A stretch of DNA of 64,000 nt from Nymphaea colorata (GCF_008831285.2 NC_045145.1:9672802-9736801); one strand, 5' to 3'; shown: positions 23,191 through 36,172, counted from the stretch's first letter. Numbers and translations: made by a program. Notes: generated from the sequence alone by a model not told the origin.

Positions 23191-24274
23191 CAATCTCCGC
23201 TGTGTACTTAAACATAGTGAATACTCAACAGGAATATGGTACCACTACAACGGCCATAATTACATACTCGACTTCACTTTAAATTTTGGTTGTACAAATT
23301 AGTAAACTAAATTTCAACCGTTTTCAATCATTCATATACACTGAAATTTTTCTTGGTGTTAACCCAGCGCTAGTAGCTGCTCTATACGTGGTTGATTAAT
23401 GCCCATGCCCAAAAGGTTTACACTCGGCGGAGAGTTGTAACATGCGGAAAGAATGCCATGGCGTTCACAGCCCCACCATCTCCCCAACTCAACGTTTTGG
23501 GTAAAATTAAACTTGGGGGGTCCAGGATTTTCACCCACCAAAGAAAACCGAGTTTCTACCGAAACTGGGTTTTTGCCAGACCTGGTTTAGGCGACACCCA
23601 AACCGAGCTTATAAACGAATCAAGCTGTCTGTACAAGGTCAACTCGAGCGGGACTCACTAGATTGAGTCATGGCTCGAGCGCGACTCGTTTCAGATTGTT
23701 TACAACTCTCCAGGTGACTTGATCTTTTTATTTGGTTTTTAAGTTTAGACATTACGAAAAAATAACCTAAATTAAATGAGCTTACTTGAGTTTAATCGAG
23801 TCGAGTCAATTTACTTGAATTCAACTTGTTTATAAGCTCGAGCTTTTAGTCAAACTTGAGCTCTACAAACAAGCCGACCTTAACCCAGTGGTAGAGATCA
23901 AGTTGGCTCAACCCATTGTACAGGAAGAGAAGAATAAGTACTCTGACGTAAAATTGGTGAATTAATGCCTTAATTAAATGCCATGTTATCGTGCCAGCCA
24001 GCCGCAGAAATGTACAATTGCTAGCTAGCCTACAGACCCACAGGGCATGCAGTACGCTGACATGAGGCTGCAAGATCACATTGTGATCCACTAAGCACGT
24101 CAGGGCGTGCAACTTGAACTTACGCACCGTAATTCAATGTGCATGGTGTCATTGATGTGGTTTGAATGCTCTTTATTTTTGTATCTGAACATATTTCAGG
24201 ATTTGAAGACAGATTTAAATATGCACAAGATTTAACTGTCTTCCTATAATATTTTAAAAATTCAGAGGCGGGGC
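23191..24274. other. Unassigned; remnant of GAGCTCGAG-type MITE
   Basis: About 23610-23870 is rich in CTCGAG, GACTCG and GAGTCGAG words like the hAT-like MITEs at 41698 and 57717, but termini are not clear. No gene was recognised in the rest. Confidence 0.4.
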
Positions 24275-24566
24275 CATTGGGCCGAGTACTCAACGGGTGT
24301 CTGGCTCAATCGGGCCTGATCCCCAAAAACCCGACCCGGGTCGCCCCAACAGAGACTTGATTTTGCTGGATAAATTTTAAATATTATTTTTTATTAATAA
24401 TATATATTTTATTGTTAAAAATATATTTTATATTCAAAAAAATTTATTTTTTTATATTTTAAAAAAATATTCTTTTATTGTAATCAAGTCGCGCCGAACC
24501 GGGCCAAGCCCGAGCTCGGGTTTCAAATATTGTGCCCACTCGAACCCAACTCTTATCGGTTCAGGC

Positions 24567-24600
<34 letters not shown>
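24275..24600. repeat. GGGCC-rich MITE-like remnant ending in a C30 run
   Basis: GGGCC/CCCGA words at the left and GCCCGAGCTCGGG at the right flank an AT-rich core, similar in style to 13091-13436. An uninterrupted run of 30 cytosines lies at 24570-24599. Confidence 0.5.
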
Positions 24601-25876
24601 ATGCCATTTTCAATCTAACGGTTACATTGGCAGCAAGTTGATTCCAGTGACATAGCCACGTATAAAATAACTTTATTTTCACATTTACTATATTTGATTA
24701 TTTATATATTGGTATTCTTAAATGCATGAAAGTTCCTGAATTAGTATTTCTTCAGCCAAAATTTTCGCCACAAACACTGATTGATTCCATATTGTATAGT
24801 TGCTGATTAATCACATATCAACGTTTTAAGAATTGACAAAATACTTTGACAATTATTGGATTTTAAGTTTTTCAAAAAGTTGTTTTTGTAATGTTTTTAG
24901 CCTATTCACAGCCGAATCGTCAAACGGAAGGTTTCGCGCATCCGGTTCGCAAATCGTTTTTCACAGCAGTAGTTTTTTTAGGATTTCACTGTTTAAGTGG
25001 GATCCCAATCCATAATTTTGAAAAAAAAAAAATCAGAAACATTAGAATGAAATCCAGGATTTTAGGATAGACCACGGTGGGTTGAGAAAGTTTGGACTCC
25101 TTTTGATTAACCGACAATATTTTCGGTAAACTAGTTAGACTTAAAATGGGATCCAGAAACCCCGATTAACGAGTCGTCACCGCAGGATCCTCTAATCTTT
25201 GGGAAACTTGACTTGAACTTACATTTGAAAAGCTGTTTCTCTGTCCAAATGAGGACTCTACGAAATTTCATAAGAAAAACTCCCATCCCACCCTCCATCC
25301 CTTTCTACAGTCTATTTTGTTCATTTTTATTTCTGTTTTGTTTTTTAGTGTTGCATTAATTGCTTCTTTTTTTTTTTGTATTGTGGAGACAGTTTTTCAC
25401 CAATTTTGTCAATGAATTTTTCCATATATATATATTAATGTGGCTTGTTTTTTTTAAGTTACACAACTATCTATTAGGCCTGTCCGATCAATCATGTGAA
25501 CTGTTAAGAGAAAACAAGAAGAAAAAGGTGATCAGTATTTTCGTCATCTAATATTGGTTCATACATTTTTTTCAATGTATTTTCCTGTCATATGGGTTAG
25601 AAGGACGGTCAAGGACGGTCTTAGTTAGATGGCAGAGTGGCTATGGATAACTAGAGTCACATTATAAACCATTGCAGGATGTAGTATCTTGTTTTTTCTC
25701 ATGCAGCTGCTTCATATTTTCTTGCTACACCAGCTATTAGATCCTTTAGGACCAGTATGAAGATGATATTCATTTCAGGTATTAGGTCTTCATATGAATG
25801 AAGCAAAATGTTCACTCACTCTTTTGAAATGCAGATGACAACCTAAAGGAAGCTCATGCATTTTTACCTCTCCAAT
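24601..25876. other. AT-rich intergenic, no gene recognised
   Basis: Only short homopolymer tracts and random open frames were seen. Confidence 0.45.
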
Positions 25877-26150
25877 TTTTAATCTTCCTACAAGCTTTTT
25901 GCAATTTCCTCTAAAGCTTGGGACATTTACTTCATCAGATTTGGCTGCCTGTGTCGACAAAATTAAGTCACGACCTTGCTCCTAGCAAGATAAATATCTT
26001 TATGTATATGGATGCACATTTGACTCTTATCAAACATGTTTTTTCTACTATAACTACACAGTTAATGTCCTTGGTTTCCATGCCTATCAAAGTTGCTAGC
26101 ACTATTAATTCATGTGTGCTAAAGTTTTACTGCAATGATCCGCTTTGTAG
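25877..26150 (+). pseudogene. LINE (L1-type) reverse transcriptase fragment
   Basis: Frame one reads FPLKLGTFTSSDLAACVDKI up to a stop near 25984. After a frameshift the next frame reads HLTLIKHVFSTITTQLMSL and PIKVASTIN. This is the order found downstream of the catalytic site in plant L1 LINE proteins (LPL, D..DKI.SR, LTLIK.VLS, P..V...I). Both sides are truncated, so this is a dead fragment. Confidence 0.7.
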
Positions 26151-26746
26151 CACCTCCAGGGTAGCTATTATTTGCCTCCCAGAAGAGAGGGGAGAGTTAC
26201 CGGTGATGGATTCAAGAGTGAAAAGCAATGCATATACACGCACACGCACATTCACATATGATGACAGAAAATATATGATTAGAAAATATATAAAATTTTG
26301 CTTCCTAATATATAAAAATTATTTATGACATTTCATCTATATATGCCAAGGGTTTGTAATAGCTTTTTTCTAGCATGTAGTTTTGGACATTCCACATTCC
26401 TTTATGTAATTGGATTTGTATGGGATCAACACAAAAATGGTCGAACCAGTAACATTCCAACATTTAGGGGAGAGGGATCATGCATTATATATTTATGTAT
26501 AAACAATTGAAATCTGCTGAATGTCAGATATTGTCAGACGATAAAAAAAATTAAAATCATCGCTAAAAAAGAGCCGTCACAGAGGTGTTAGCGACAGTTT
26601 AAGTGAAAGAGATAGTTTATGATGGTTTTAGAAATACGTCATTAATTTTTTTTTCGGCCATGATTTTTTATTTTTTTCAGATATTTTTTTTTCTCTCTGA
26701 CAACGTCCTCGCAGCTAACAGATTTCAATTATATATATATATATCA
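26151..26746. other. AT-rich; possible CACTA-like MITE interior
   Basis: About 26560-26660 has GCGACAGTTT and related words of the kind seen inside CACTA-derived MITEs. Termini were not found. Confidence 0.3.
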
Positions 26747-26920
26747 CATTATTAAGACATGTGATTTCATAGGTTTTTAGTCATATATTTTCAAATATTT
26801 TGCATTATATATATAAAAATCTATGAAATCACATGTCTTAATAATGTTATATATATGTAAACATTATTTAGACATGCGACCTCATAGATTTTCAGTTAAA
26901 TATTATCAAATATTTTGCAT
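26747..26920. repeat. Composite inverted and direct repeat
   Basis: CATTATTAAGACATGTGATT (from 26747) recurs as its reverse complement at 26815-26846 with a loop of about 40 bp. A third, direct copy starts near 26861. TA runs separate the units. Confidence 0.85.
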
Positions 26921-26929
26921 TCGTTGATA

Positions 26930-27210
26930 CTGTTAAATTTATAAAAAGTAATAACATTGAAAACGATGGGAGAAACAGATATGAAACACGTGAAGAGGCA
27001 TTATATATATATGTAGATTGGGGTGAGGAGGGGAGGCCGATGCCCCTGCTGGTGAGAGGAGGCTCCGGTGAGGCCATCGGCGGTGGAGGGGCATCTTTCT
27101 CCCCTTGCCGTCGAAATAAAAAGGGCAGGAGGGTGAGGCCAATGCCCGTCGCAAAGGAAGGCGGCCGCGAAGGCATATGGGGCTTCTCCACTATGTGAGA
27201 ACTGAGACAT
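26930..27210. other. GC-rich island, function unknown
   Basis: About 27015-27190 is GC-rich in an AT-rich setting and contains a short duplicated motif (GGTGAGG...GGCC.ATGCCC) at 27020 and 27130. The minus-strand frames are Pro/Ser-rich and not recognisable. Confidence 0.4.
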
Positions 27211-27299
27211 GTTCCATTAGCTAAAGCTAACCAGTATATGATTGTAATTTATTGGTCGGTGAGGTTTGAAAGGGACGTGGTGCACAGAACGACAACCTG

Positions 27300-28500
27300 G
27301 CTAAAATTTGTGATTGATTAAAGCTGGTAAGACATGAGATGGGAGGTGGAATGTTACTTTGATAGGTTCACTTTGGTCGCGCGTTCTCCATAAACCTTTT
27401 GAACAACTCGGTGCGTTGGCCTCTAACCTAGTTGATGCATTAGTAGAACTCAACGTGTTGGAGAAGCCAACAATAAAGTAGCAGTTAGCCTTTATATGTC
27501 CAACTTTTTCACAATGCTCGCATTTCATTCTTGACTTTCCTTTATCCCTTGCTTAATGAGTCTTATTGCACTCTTGAGTTTGGACAGTAGGAGTAGAAAT
27601 ATTTTCATCAACTTGAACAAGGTTTACATCTCCCTACCTTTCTTCTGGAATGAGAGGAGAATAGGCCTTCATGATCCATCGATAAAATTTGACCTCATTA
27701 AGACCCGTTAAGAATTGAATAGGTTGTTCTTGTTGTAGAAGGTCAGGTCAGCAAAGGCCTTGACCGACCTGCATGAGCAATCGGGGATGAAAATATATAA
27801 CACTAACTCATCCCATAATCCCTTCCATTTAGTGTAGTATGGTGTGATGCAAGATTGGTGTTGTTTGCAATTAATGATTTGATAACACAAAACCCATTAG
27901 ATTGGGAAAATCAAGTCTAAAGTCCCTTCCATGCTTCCTCAACACTTGGGCACAAATAGGGATGTCAACAGATTGAATATACCCTTAGTCATATCCGTCT
28001 TTTTAGATATTCACATATTCGATTTCAAATACGAATAAAGAAAAGTCATGTCCAAATCCAAAATCTGATTTTACAATCCAAATCCAATCTGAATCCATTT
28101 TTTATATTCATATCTGAATCCGAATCCAAATTTTGAAACAGATTTTGCCACTTTTCAAAATGTAATAGCATTAGATGCAGGATATTTGTCTAAAAATAAA
28201 TCCAATCGGGCGTTTATGTAAAAAATGACATCCCTAGGCTTAAATAACATTAGCAAACAGGTTTTATGAACGAAACTGAAAATGACATCCCTAGGATATT
28301 TGCATCATTTCTATGGTGTCTTTAAGGAGGATGAAATTACATCCTTTGGAATGGAACCATCCATGAAAGCAAGTTTGTTTCTGGCAGTGACGAGGTCCAC
28401 CTGAATGGTGCTTATGATATAGATTTGCAAGAGTTGGCTCATTGGTGGCACCATGCTCCAGAGGTTCTGAATTTTCTGGCGCATATTTCACTATCGAGTA
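27300..28500 (-). pseudogene. Ty1/copia gag relic
   Basis: Read on the minus strand: LANLYHKHHSGGP near the start (28491 downward), then LWDELVLY and IPDCSCRSVKAFADLT near 27830-27740, and a complete zinc knuckle CEHCEKVGHIKANC (CX2CX4HX4C) in the frame ending at 27301. Frameshifts and stops separate the blocks, and a MITE (27957-28236) interrupts it. No LTR or PBS was found around it. Confidence 0.7.
27957..28236. mobile_element. hAT-like MITE inserted in the copia gag relic
   Basis: The termini TAGGGATGTCA and TGACATCCCTA are perfect 11-bp inverted repeats. Flanking 8-mers GGCACAAA and GGCTTAAA match at six of eight positions. The interior is made of GAATCCGAATCC-like degenerate repeats. 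A second right end (TGACATCCCTAGG) at about 28285-28297 suggests an older truncated copy or a local duplication. Confidence 0.75.
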
Positions 28501-30069
28501 GAGTTTTTAAGTACATAATGAGAGAACATTATCAAAGGAAAGTGGCAAATTATTCCACAAAATGTGGATCTTGATAGCCACGATATCTTATGTGGTAATT
28601 CCATTCTACGTCAATGCACTATACTTTCATTTGCACCTCTATTTTCAGGTGAGGTATTTCCATTGAGAGGTTAAAGCTTGGGGCAAAAACTACAAGGAAT
28701 GGTTGCATAACCAAGAGAACTCAGGAGAGATACTTACATGAGCTTGGTTTACAATTTAAATTGATTTTATACATATTAATCTTCAGATTTCACTCGTCTT
28801 TCAAGAGCATAAATTACATTTACTGAAGTAACGTTGGGTTTCCAATTTTATTCAAGTTTGTTTGGATGTTTTCTTTCAACAAAAATATACAATTATAGCA
28901 AAAGTTTGTACATGTTAATTTTTCTGATAAGGGGATTTTTAAGTTAACAGAAAGAGCGTATAGATTTTATCCAAGTCCAATCAAGACAAACTCACCTAGT
29001 CTAAAACACATCTTAAGTCTCAAATAGATTGTAAGGTCAAGTTGAAATCCATATTCAAAATTCACTTGGATCCCTCGGGAATTTACATGTAAAACTCGAT
29101 AATATATTTGGATAAGATTAATTCTTCATAGAGTCTAAGTTAACAATCAAATCCAACTTTTATTTATTTTTTTAACTCTCTATTACTCTTTATTAAGAGA
29201 AAAGCCTATAGAGAGAGGCTACGAGAAGGCACGTTTCTTCCACAGAGGAGTTCATTGGCTGCATTCTTTTCTATTCTCCTTCTTAAGCTAAAAAGTGTTA
29301 TTCACTTTTCTTTTTACCAAAAAAAAAGTCATTGCAACTATTTCTATCAGCTTGGTTGATGTTTTAACAGGAGCTATTGGCAAGTTTAGGTAGAACGGGA
29401 CTATGTCATGAAAATTAAAAACACGAGACCTGCTATTAAAATTATGGATCATGTTTGGGCATTTAAGATCTTGTAGTCCTTGGTTGATGCTCTCATTGTC
29501 ATAGCTTATTGGCCCATACACATCAAACAACCTCTTTGTTATTGATGCAGGATATTTTTTTTTATTTTTATTTTAAAATCAATTTAAGTTACTTCTAAAT
29601 AAATAAAAAATGGGTTGACATGGGTCATACTTAACTACAATATCACTTCCACAACATTGATAGAACTGTCTTTTCTATAACATTTACCATACCCTAATTA
29701 AAGTTAACAATCATCCCTCACTTGCTTGATGTAAACTGTTAATGAGCATGGAACATTATATCACATTTTCCAACAACATATTTTGAAAAGCAAGTTGTTT
29801 CCTTTTTAAAACACGATAATTCAAGCTCCTATTTTTTATATTCCAAAACTAACTATCCATACCAATATGATCGTAACGTCCAAAATGCTAAAGCAAAATA
29901 ACGTGCATAAATTTTATGAGTATAATCAATCTGGACACACATTTTAAGTCTGGTCTCATGCAATACAATTCAATTCAATTTATACACCAAAAAACATGTT
30001 CTTTATGTTGATTTTAAAGGTCTTTAAACATTGATGTCAAATATGCAAAACTTGCATTCCACAACAACA
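28501..30069. other. AT-rich intergenic, no gene recognised
   Basis: The minus-strand frame 29530-29288 is unrecognised. A stretch at 29030-29130 resembles 31020-31130 in word order and may be an old repeat. Confidence 0.4.
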
Positions 30070-30430
30070 GTCCAAAATGTAAGTTTTCTAAACAAAGCTA
30101 TATTTAAAAATATGAGATTTCAATCCACATATGCTAGAAACCCTGCATTTATAAAGAGAAGACTTTATAAATTTTTAATGAAGTAATAGAGGAAGCCTAG
30201 ACCAAAAAGTTCAATATTGAGAGCAAATGTTTCCTATAGAAGCTGTATCATTGTAAAAAACTGCATAATAAAGCAGTCTAATTGAAGAGCTGAGATTACC
30301 AATAAATAGAATAGGTAAGCCTGAGGTAGTTCCTTCAATCATGGAATATTGCTGTAGACTTCAAAGATCTAGAAACCAATGTTGTAAAACTTACAAGCCT
30401 GCCAATTATTCACCGATTCAGCTCAAATGG
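30070..30430 (+). repeat. Dispersed repeat block C, copy 1
   Basis: Shares GTTCAATATTGAGAGC, GCATAATAAAGCA, CCTGAGG, TCATGGAATATTG and TAGAAACCA/TAGAAACTA in order with 38410-38740 in the same orientation. Confidence 0.8.
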
Positions 30431-31498
30431 TTGTGGATTGACAAAAATTGTTAGATGTCTATAAAAAATGAAGGAAAATAAGTAAAAAACAACAAAATTC
30501 CAAAAATAGTATGAGAATGAAACATGCTGATTATAAAGAATTAGCCACCAAATTTAATTGGTTTGATTAAAATCAGCCGATTCACATGGAATTGGAGTCC
30601 AACCTCAGGATTGAATTACATGAGGTAGCTGGCTTTCATTTTGAAATGCTGTCATCTGTGGAGCTTTTTGATAGGTAAGGCACACTCAAGTTTTTGCTTA
30701 TTGAAGGGTCTTGATGGGCATTTCCCAAAGAAAAAGAGAAAGGAAAGCTTTCTTCAATCAATCGGTTGGAACTTTTCTTTTACCCAAACAAACACATCAA
30801 AAGTTTTGACAAGAAAATAGTTTTTGAGAGCTCCTCATTTTGCGCTTGAAATTGTAGTTTTTTTTTATAAGTATTACTTTTGGCCCAATCAGATAAAAAA
30901 TTCATTTGGGCCTAATCTAATTATAAACAAGGGCATGTTTAACTGCAACTTTACTATTTTGGAAACAGAAGGGCAGATAGAAAGGCTAGGCATTGGACAA
31001 CATTACACATTTATAGTTAAAACATACTTTGAGTCTCAATGAATTAAGACCAAATTGAGATTTCAATTCCCCTTGCATTTTGATCTAAAAGGGAAGTTAC
31101 TTGTAAAACTTAAGAACATGTTTGGATCAAATTGTCCCAAGAGTACTTCCAACAAACAAATCCAACTTTTAATGTGTCATTATGAAGGATTCCTATTTCT
31201 TTTTTATGTACATCACAAATCTCTTTTTCCTCATTTAATTCCTTCCATTATTTATTGTCTTCTTTGCATATACAAGTTATTTTTGAATTGAACATGGATT
31301 GGAAATAAAGTCATAACCCACACATTGATCTAGATCGGGTGCCATATCCAATTATATACATTAATATAATCAATCCGTTGACTACTCTGGCCCTTGTTGT
31401 TAATTTCTTTCTAGACACTTGACTATCCCTGTTAGGCTGCCTTTGTGTGTGTACATGTATTTCTATATATGTCAAATTCTTTCTTCTGCTTGATTACT

Positions 31499-31502
<4 letters not shown>
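30431..31502. other. AT-rich intergenic, no gene recognised
   Basis: Nothing beyond short repeats was seen. Confidence 0.4.
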
Positions 31503-31557
<55 letters not shown>

Positions 31558-31590
31558 CTCTGCATCAAATCTTTCCTCCTAAATCTCAAG

Positions 31591-31667
<77 letters not shown>

Positions 31668-31705
31668 TCTTCCTCTGCATCAAATCTTTCCTCCTAAATC
31701 TCAAG

Positions 31706-31758
<53 letters not shown>

Positions 31759-31800
31759 TCTTCCTCTGCATCAAATCTTTCCTTCTAAATCTCAAGCCAA
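31503..31800. repeat. Minisatellite: about 43-bp unit alternating with long TA arrays
   Basis: Three copies of a unit containing CCTCTGCATCAAATCTTTCC and AAATCTCAAGCCAA (about 31555-31593, 31666-31708 and 31757-31800) are separated by TA arrays of about 50-70 bp. The open frame across it is an artefact. Confidence 0.95.
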
Positions 31801-32923
31801 AAATTAGTGTGAGAATTGGTAAAAAGAGTTTAACGAAGTGATATCAGACCATTTTTTGGGATCAAATTGTCGAAGCTGCAGACCTAGTATTGAGTTTGGC
31901 TATATAATTACATCATCAAGACTTAATAGAACAACTTGAGTACTTTCACATGGACAATTAGACTTCATTTCAATGCATGTTCAAATCCAAGGACAAGCTT
32001 AATCACTTACTATATTGATTGACCACCATGTTCCCTGACTTAGACTCTATTAACATAGTAACAAGAAACCATGGTAAAGAAAGAAAGAAAAAAGATCAAA
32101 TGTGAATGACACAAGATTTTACATGGTTCAACTAGATAGGGCCTACATCCAAGAGAAAGCTTTCTAATTATTTTGATAGTTTGATTAATTTCTCTAGTAC
32201 ATCATCCTCATTTTTTTTTTGTCAAAGATACATATGTAGTGTCACAAAGGCACATCTTTCTCTTTCATTACATATCCCTATCAGTTTGCACAAAGATGCA
32301 CCAAAGGTTTTGAACTCTTGACTTCCCCCAACATAAAGGTTTTCAACTGCAAGTTTTTAGCCAGATAAATGAAGCTATTGCCAATATGCTGGGGCACATT
32401 GTCATTCAAATGTCACCACATCTAATCAAACATATCAGTGGAACCAAGCTACTTCCCATTCAAGTCAAATGAAACATGAATACACTACGAGATTAGGACA
32501 GCCCTCATTGTCCTGATCCTCAAGCATGTTGCCCTTAGTTGCATCCTAGCCTCATTCGATATTTCTACAAGTAGGCACAATAATTTCGAAGTTTACTTTC
32601 AACTACATATTGCCCAGGTAATGCTTTAGCAACAAATTGCACAAGATCCCCTAAAACTGAATTCTCCCCCTTAGTTTAAATTGTTCTCTTGATCATCTAT
32701 GTGCAAAATACTTGTGCATATATGTTTCTCGATTCATTCCACACCTGAAATGTAACAATTTTAAAGTAAGATATATATTTCCTGATGAATACAAATTATG
32801 TGTACAAACAACTTGGCATCTATGAGAAAAACATTTACCTTGTTCATTTTTTGTGCATCCTAGATTTACATAAAAGTATGAAAATTGAAAAATATTTTGC
32901 CATACTATTCACGCTCCGAAACA
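31801..32923. other. Intergenic, no gene recognised
   Basis: No recognisable coding or element signature was seen. Confidence 0.4.
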
Positions 32924-33430
32924 ATTACCAACAAAAATTATTCAAGTACTGCTATTCTTAGTAAATCAACCATGATATATAAACATATATGTAGGATTAG
33001 ATTTGGTAGAAAGGAGGTTAAAATGCACTATAATTTGGTTTTGGTAATACAAAATATCTTATGTTTTCTTAAGTACAGTACACTTCTCTCATACATGTGA
33101 TTGCAAATGATCTGTATAGAAATGCTCCCCAAAAGAATCAATATCTTTTGAGTAAGTAAGGAGAAAGAAACACCAATATCATTACCAACAAAAACTACTA
33201 TACAAGTACTGCCTATTCTTAGTAAATCAACCATGATATATAAAAATATATGTAGTATTAGATTTGGCAAAAAGGGGGTTAAAATGCTTTATAATTTGGT
33301 TATGATAATGCATAAAAATCTTATGTTTTGTTAAATATATTATACTTCTCTCATGCATGTGATTACAAACAATATGTATAGAAAGCTCTCCAAAAGAATC
33401 AATATTTATTAAGTAAAGGGAAGAAAATAT
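32924..33430. repeat. Tandem duplication, 257-bp period
   Basis: Copies at 32924-33180 and 33181-33430 share ATTACCAACAAAAA, CTTAGTAAATCAACCATGAT, ATAATTTGGTT and CCAAAAGAATCAATAT. Differences are scattered. Confidence 0.92.
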
Positions 33431-33531
33431 AGATAGCGGCAACGTAATTTGTTAAATGTACAGAGGACAAAGTAAATGGCTGAATACTTGGCAACGTACC
33501 ATGGTAGCTGGGTTAGCTATGACCCTAATTT

Positions 33532-33750
33532 TCAAGGAAATTCGTTCATCATCAATTGCTTAAGGAAGGATGACCGCCATCTCTTCTTCTTCTTCTTCTT
33601 GTTCCTCTTCTTTACATGTTCTTTCACAACACTGATATCCTTCATCCACTCATAAAGAACTTCTTCACACACGTGTATGGCTTGAAGTGAATAACCAGGA
33701 AGAAGTGGAGCTCCTTCTGTGGAACACCTTAGCTTGCTTTCTTTACTCCC
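33532..33750 (-). CDS. Possible terminal exon, unidentified basic protein
   Basis: A minus-strand frame of 72 codons without a start Met runs to TGA at 33534. It reads CSTEGAPLLPGYSLQAIHVC, then a helix-like VLYEWMKDISVVKEHVKKR, then a Lys/Arg tail (NKKKKKKRWRSSF) before the stop. The composition looks more protein-like than neighbouring frames. However, no convincing acceptor or upstream exon was found, and part of the basic tail comes from a CTT microsatellite. Confidence 0.22.
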   Translation of the reverse strand, partial: GSKESKLRCSTEGAPLLPGYSLQAIHVCEEVLYEWMKDISVVKEHVKKRNKKKKKKRWRSSFLKQLMMNEFP

Positions 33751-35639
33751 TTATATAACAAAGGCAAGTAAGGACAAAAGAAGGAGCGTTGCTTCCGAAA
33801 ACAAAGCAGATTGAGGTGAAAATCAAAAATGGAAAAATCCAAATAAGGCAAACTATCTACTGTAACCTATATTTCTATCTAATAGTCAAGAAAATCATTT
33901 GTAGATATACAAATTAATGATTCATGATCTGATGAGATTGACAAGAGGGAACCCCATAATGACATACCATTTGAAAAATTTACTTTCTTAGAAATGGACA
34001 TGCAAGGAGAAAGAGGGGAAAAAAGGCAAAGATTATTGCTTTGGGTTTGGCGCAGAGTGGGGGGATCAGAGACAAGCTGCAGAAAATCCAACAGGCCTGC
34101 ATACTTGGTGGCTTAAGATGGGCAAGGTGAAAAAGTTGATAATTTTCATTTGGAGGTCTTTTTGTGGCTACAAGCCAGAAAAGCTGTTGCTTGTTTCTAA
34201 TTTTGCTCATATGAGCCTCATTTTTGGTCTCCACTGTGATCAGTAAAGATTAAAGAACTCCAATTGAATCATTTGTGCTAAAGAGGGCAGGTTTAATATT
34301 TCAATATTATTCTTTTAACTTAGAGTTTAAAAAGTATTTTTCACCTTTATATGTGGAAGGGCATCAATGCCACTTCATTGAGCTAGACAGACGTTTCGAC
34401 TATGGTTGTCAGGAAATGATACAATAGCAAAAGGGACTGACATTGTATCAGAAAAATGAAAAATGTACAAGGCATGTCTTTGGAATTATGGACAAAAAGG
34501 GATTTTCCATCTAAATTTTGTCTATGCATTTTCAAAAGTTCAAGAACTTATATTTTCGCATTGACTCAATAAATGAGATTTCACAATTGAAAAAAATCAA
34601 CGTGTTATTGGTAATTCGTGGTAATTATTCAGTCATAAATACTATTAGGAGCTCTCTTCATAAATATTAAGGAGCTCCCTCCTATGACACGCAGCCCGGA
34701 GAGGCTTGCATGGAAGACGCTCTTTGCACGCATTGCCATAAACACAAGTTTGCTCTCCTTCATAAAGGGTGATATCGAGACCTACTAGAAACCGATCGAC
34801 ACGGGCGGATTTTCCATACATGGTATCAAATAACTGTTCAAATTTTAATATTTCTACAAATAACTGCATATTATTTTTAAAAATTGAAATGCTCACCTAA
34901 TAGCTTCATCAAATTATTGACAAACAAGAGCTTCATGAATGAAAAAGTAGTAAAATATACTTAGAAAAGATATTTTTTTAAAAAATACAAATCTCACAAA
35001 CTACGACATTTTAAGTCAATTTTTTTACAATTTCGTATCTTTCTCTTACTTTTCGTCTATATAGTAATACATATGCATACAAAAGCGAAATCACGAAGAG
35101 ACTAGCAAAATAATGTAAAGTATAGTCATTCCATAAAAGCATCTTAAGTGTACTAGAAAGGTCTTTTAATGTTTTTCATTCATAAATTCTCCTGTTCGGG
35201 CTTCATTTTATGAAATTAGGAGGATATTTATAGTTTCTCAAATGTTAGGCATTCATTTGTAAGTATGGTAAAAATTGAAGTACGATTTTATGTAAATTTT
35301 TGAAAATACTTTTGTTAAAGTTGAATATTGACGGACAGGAAATACGGTCGGGTGAAGAGTCAAATTTAGTTGAAATAGTGGTTTGAAACATGACACCTTT
35401 GGGTTGTCTTTCACATCCTACACTGATGTCGGCACTTAGCCAACAGATTTGATTCTTCTTTCCTTTTCTTTTTTGGGCAACACCTGAAGAGAAATGGTCT
35501 CTCTCGTTCACTTTACTCATTCTCGTAGTAATCTTCGAAAAAATAAGCAGCTTGTACTTCTTCAAAAGAAATAGCAACATAAATCTGGAAGGGTTGGAAT
35601 AGCGGGCCAGACATCGTCTATAAGTCGTATCCGTTTATT
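33751..35639. other. Intergenic, no gene recognised
   Basis: The minus-strand frame 34896-34645 is short and Cys-containing (QTCVYGNACKERLPCK) but has no context. Other frames look random. Confidence 0.35.
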
Positions 35640-36160
35640 CTCACTGGGGATTTCAATGATTCCAACACAATCCAAACCTCAATTCAAGTTTAAATCCAAA
35701 TACTTGGGTTTGATAAGTGACTTCTCCTTCCGATTAGCAGTCGGATGCAAACATGGGACTGAGGTCCACTGTTGCAAAGAAAACTAGTTGCCTTATTGTT
35801 CGCCTCTATCACTTCTGTCAACTGACACACAGGAAAGATTGGAGAATTATTAGGCAATTATAATTTTTTGGGTTTTTTTTAATGTATTGCAATAATTATT
35901 TTTTTGGTTAGTTTTTAAATAAAAAACAGAAAATAGCCTCATACGGGTCCATGCACATTGACCCAAATACTGACGAAAACTGGCCCTTAACAAGCACATA
36001 TTCAAGCCTTAGGTTCATGAGTTCTGCAGCTGGCTACTTTGACAGAAACTGTGATGATCAAGAGACCGAAAGTAAGCCTTTCAAAAATCATTTTAGTTGC
36101 ATGAATCTAATTTTCTATTAGATATTAATGGAGGAGTTCCTGGTGCAATTGGTTTGCCTA
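35640..36160 (+). repeat. Dispersed repeat blocks A and B, copy 1 (contiguous)
   Basis: A (35640-35765) shares GGGTTTGATAAG, CCGATTAGCAGTC and GGATGCAAACATGG-type words with 40990-41100. B (35775-36160) shares AACTAGTTGCCTTATT, TTTTAAATAAAAAACAGAAA and CAATTGGTTTGCC with 42580-42960. The two blocks are adjacent here but 1.5 kb apart in the second copy. Confidence 0.8.
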
Positions 36161-36172
36161 TGTATGCCTGTG

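Noticed and set aside
31447-31788. 113-codon frame made of alternating Tyr and Ile
   Set aside because: It is a translation of TA arrays, explained by the minisatellite.
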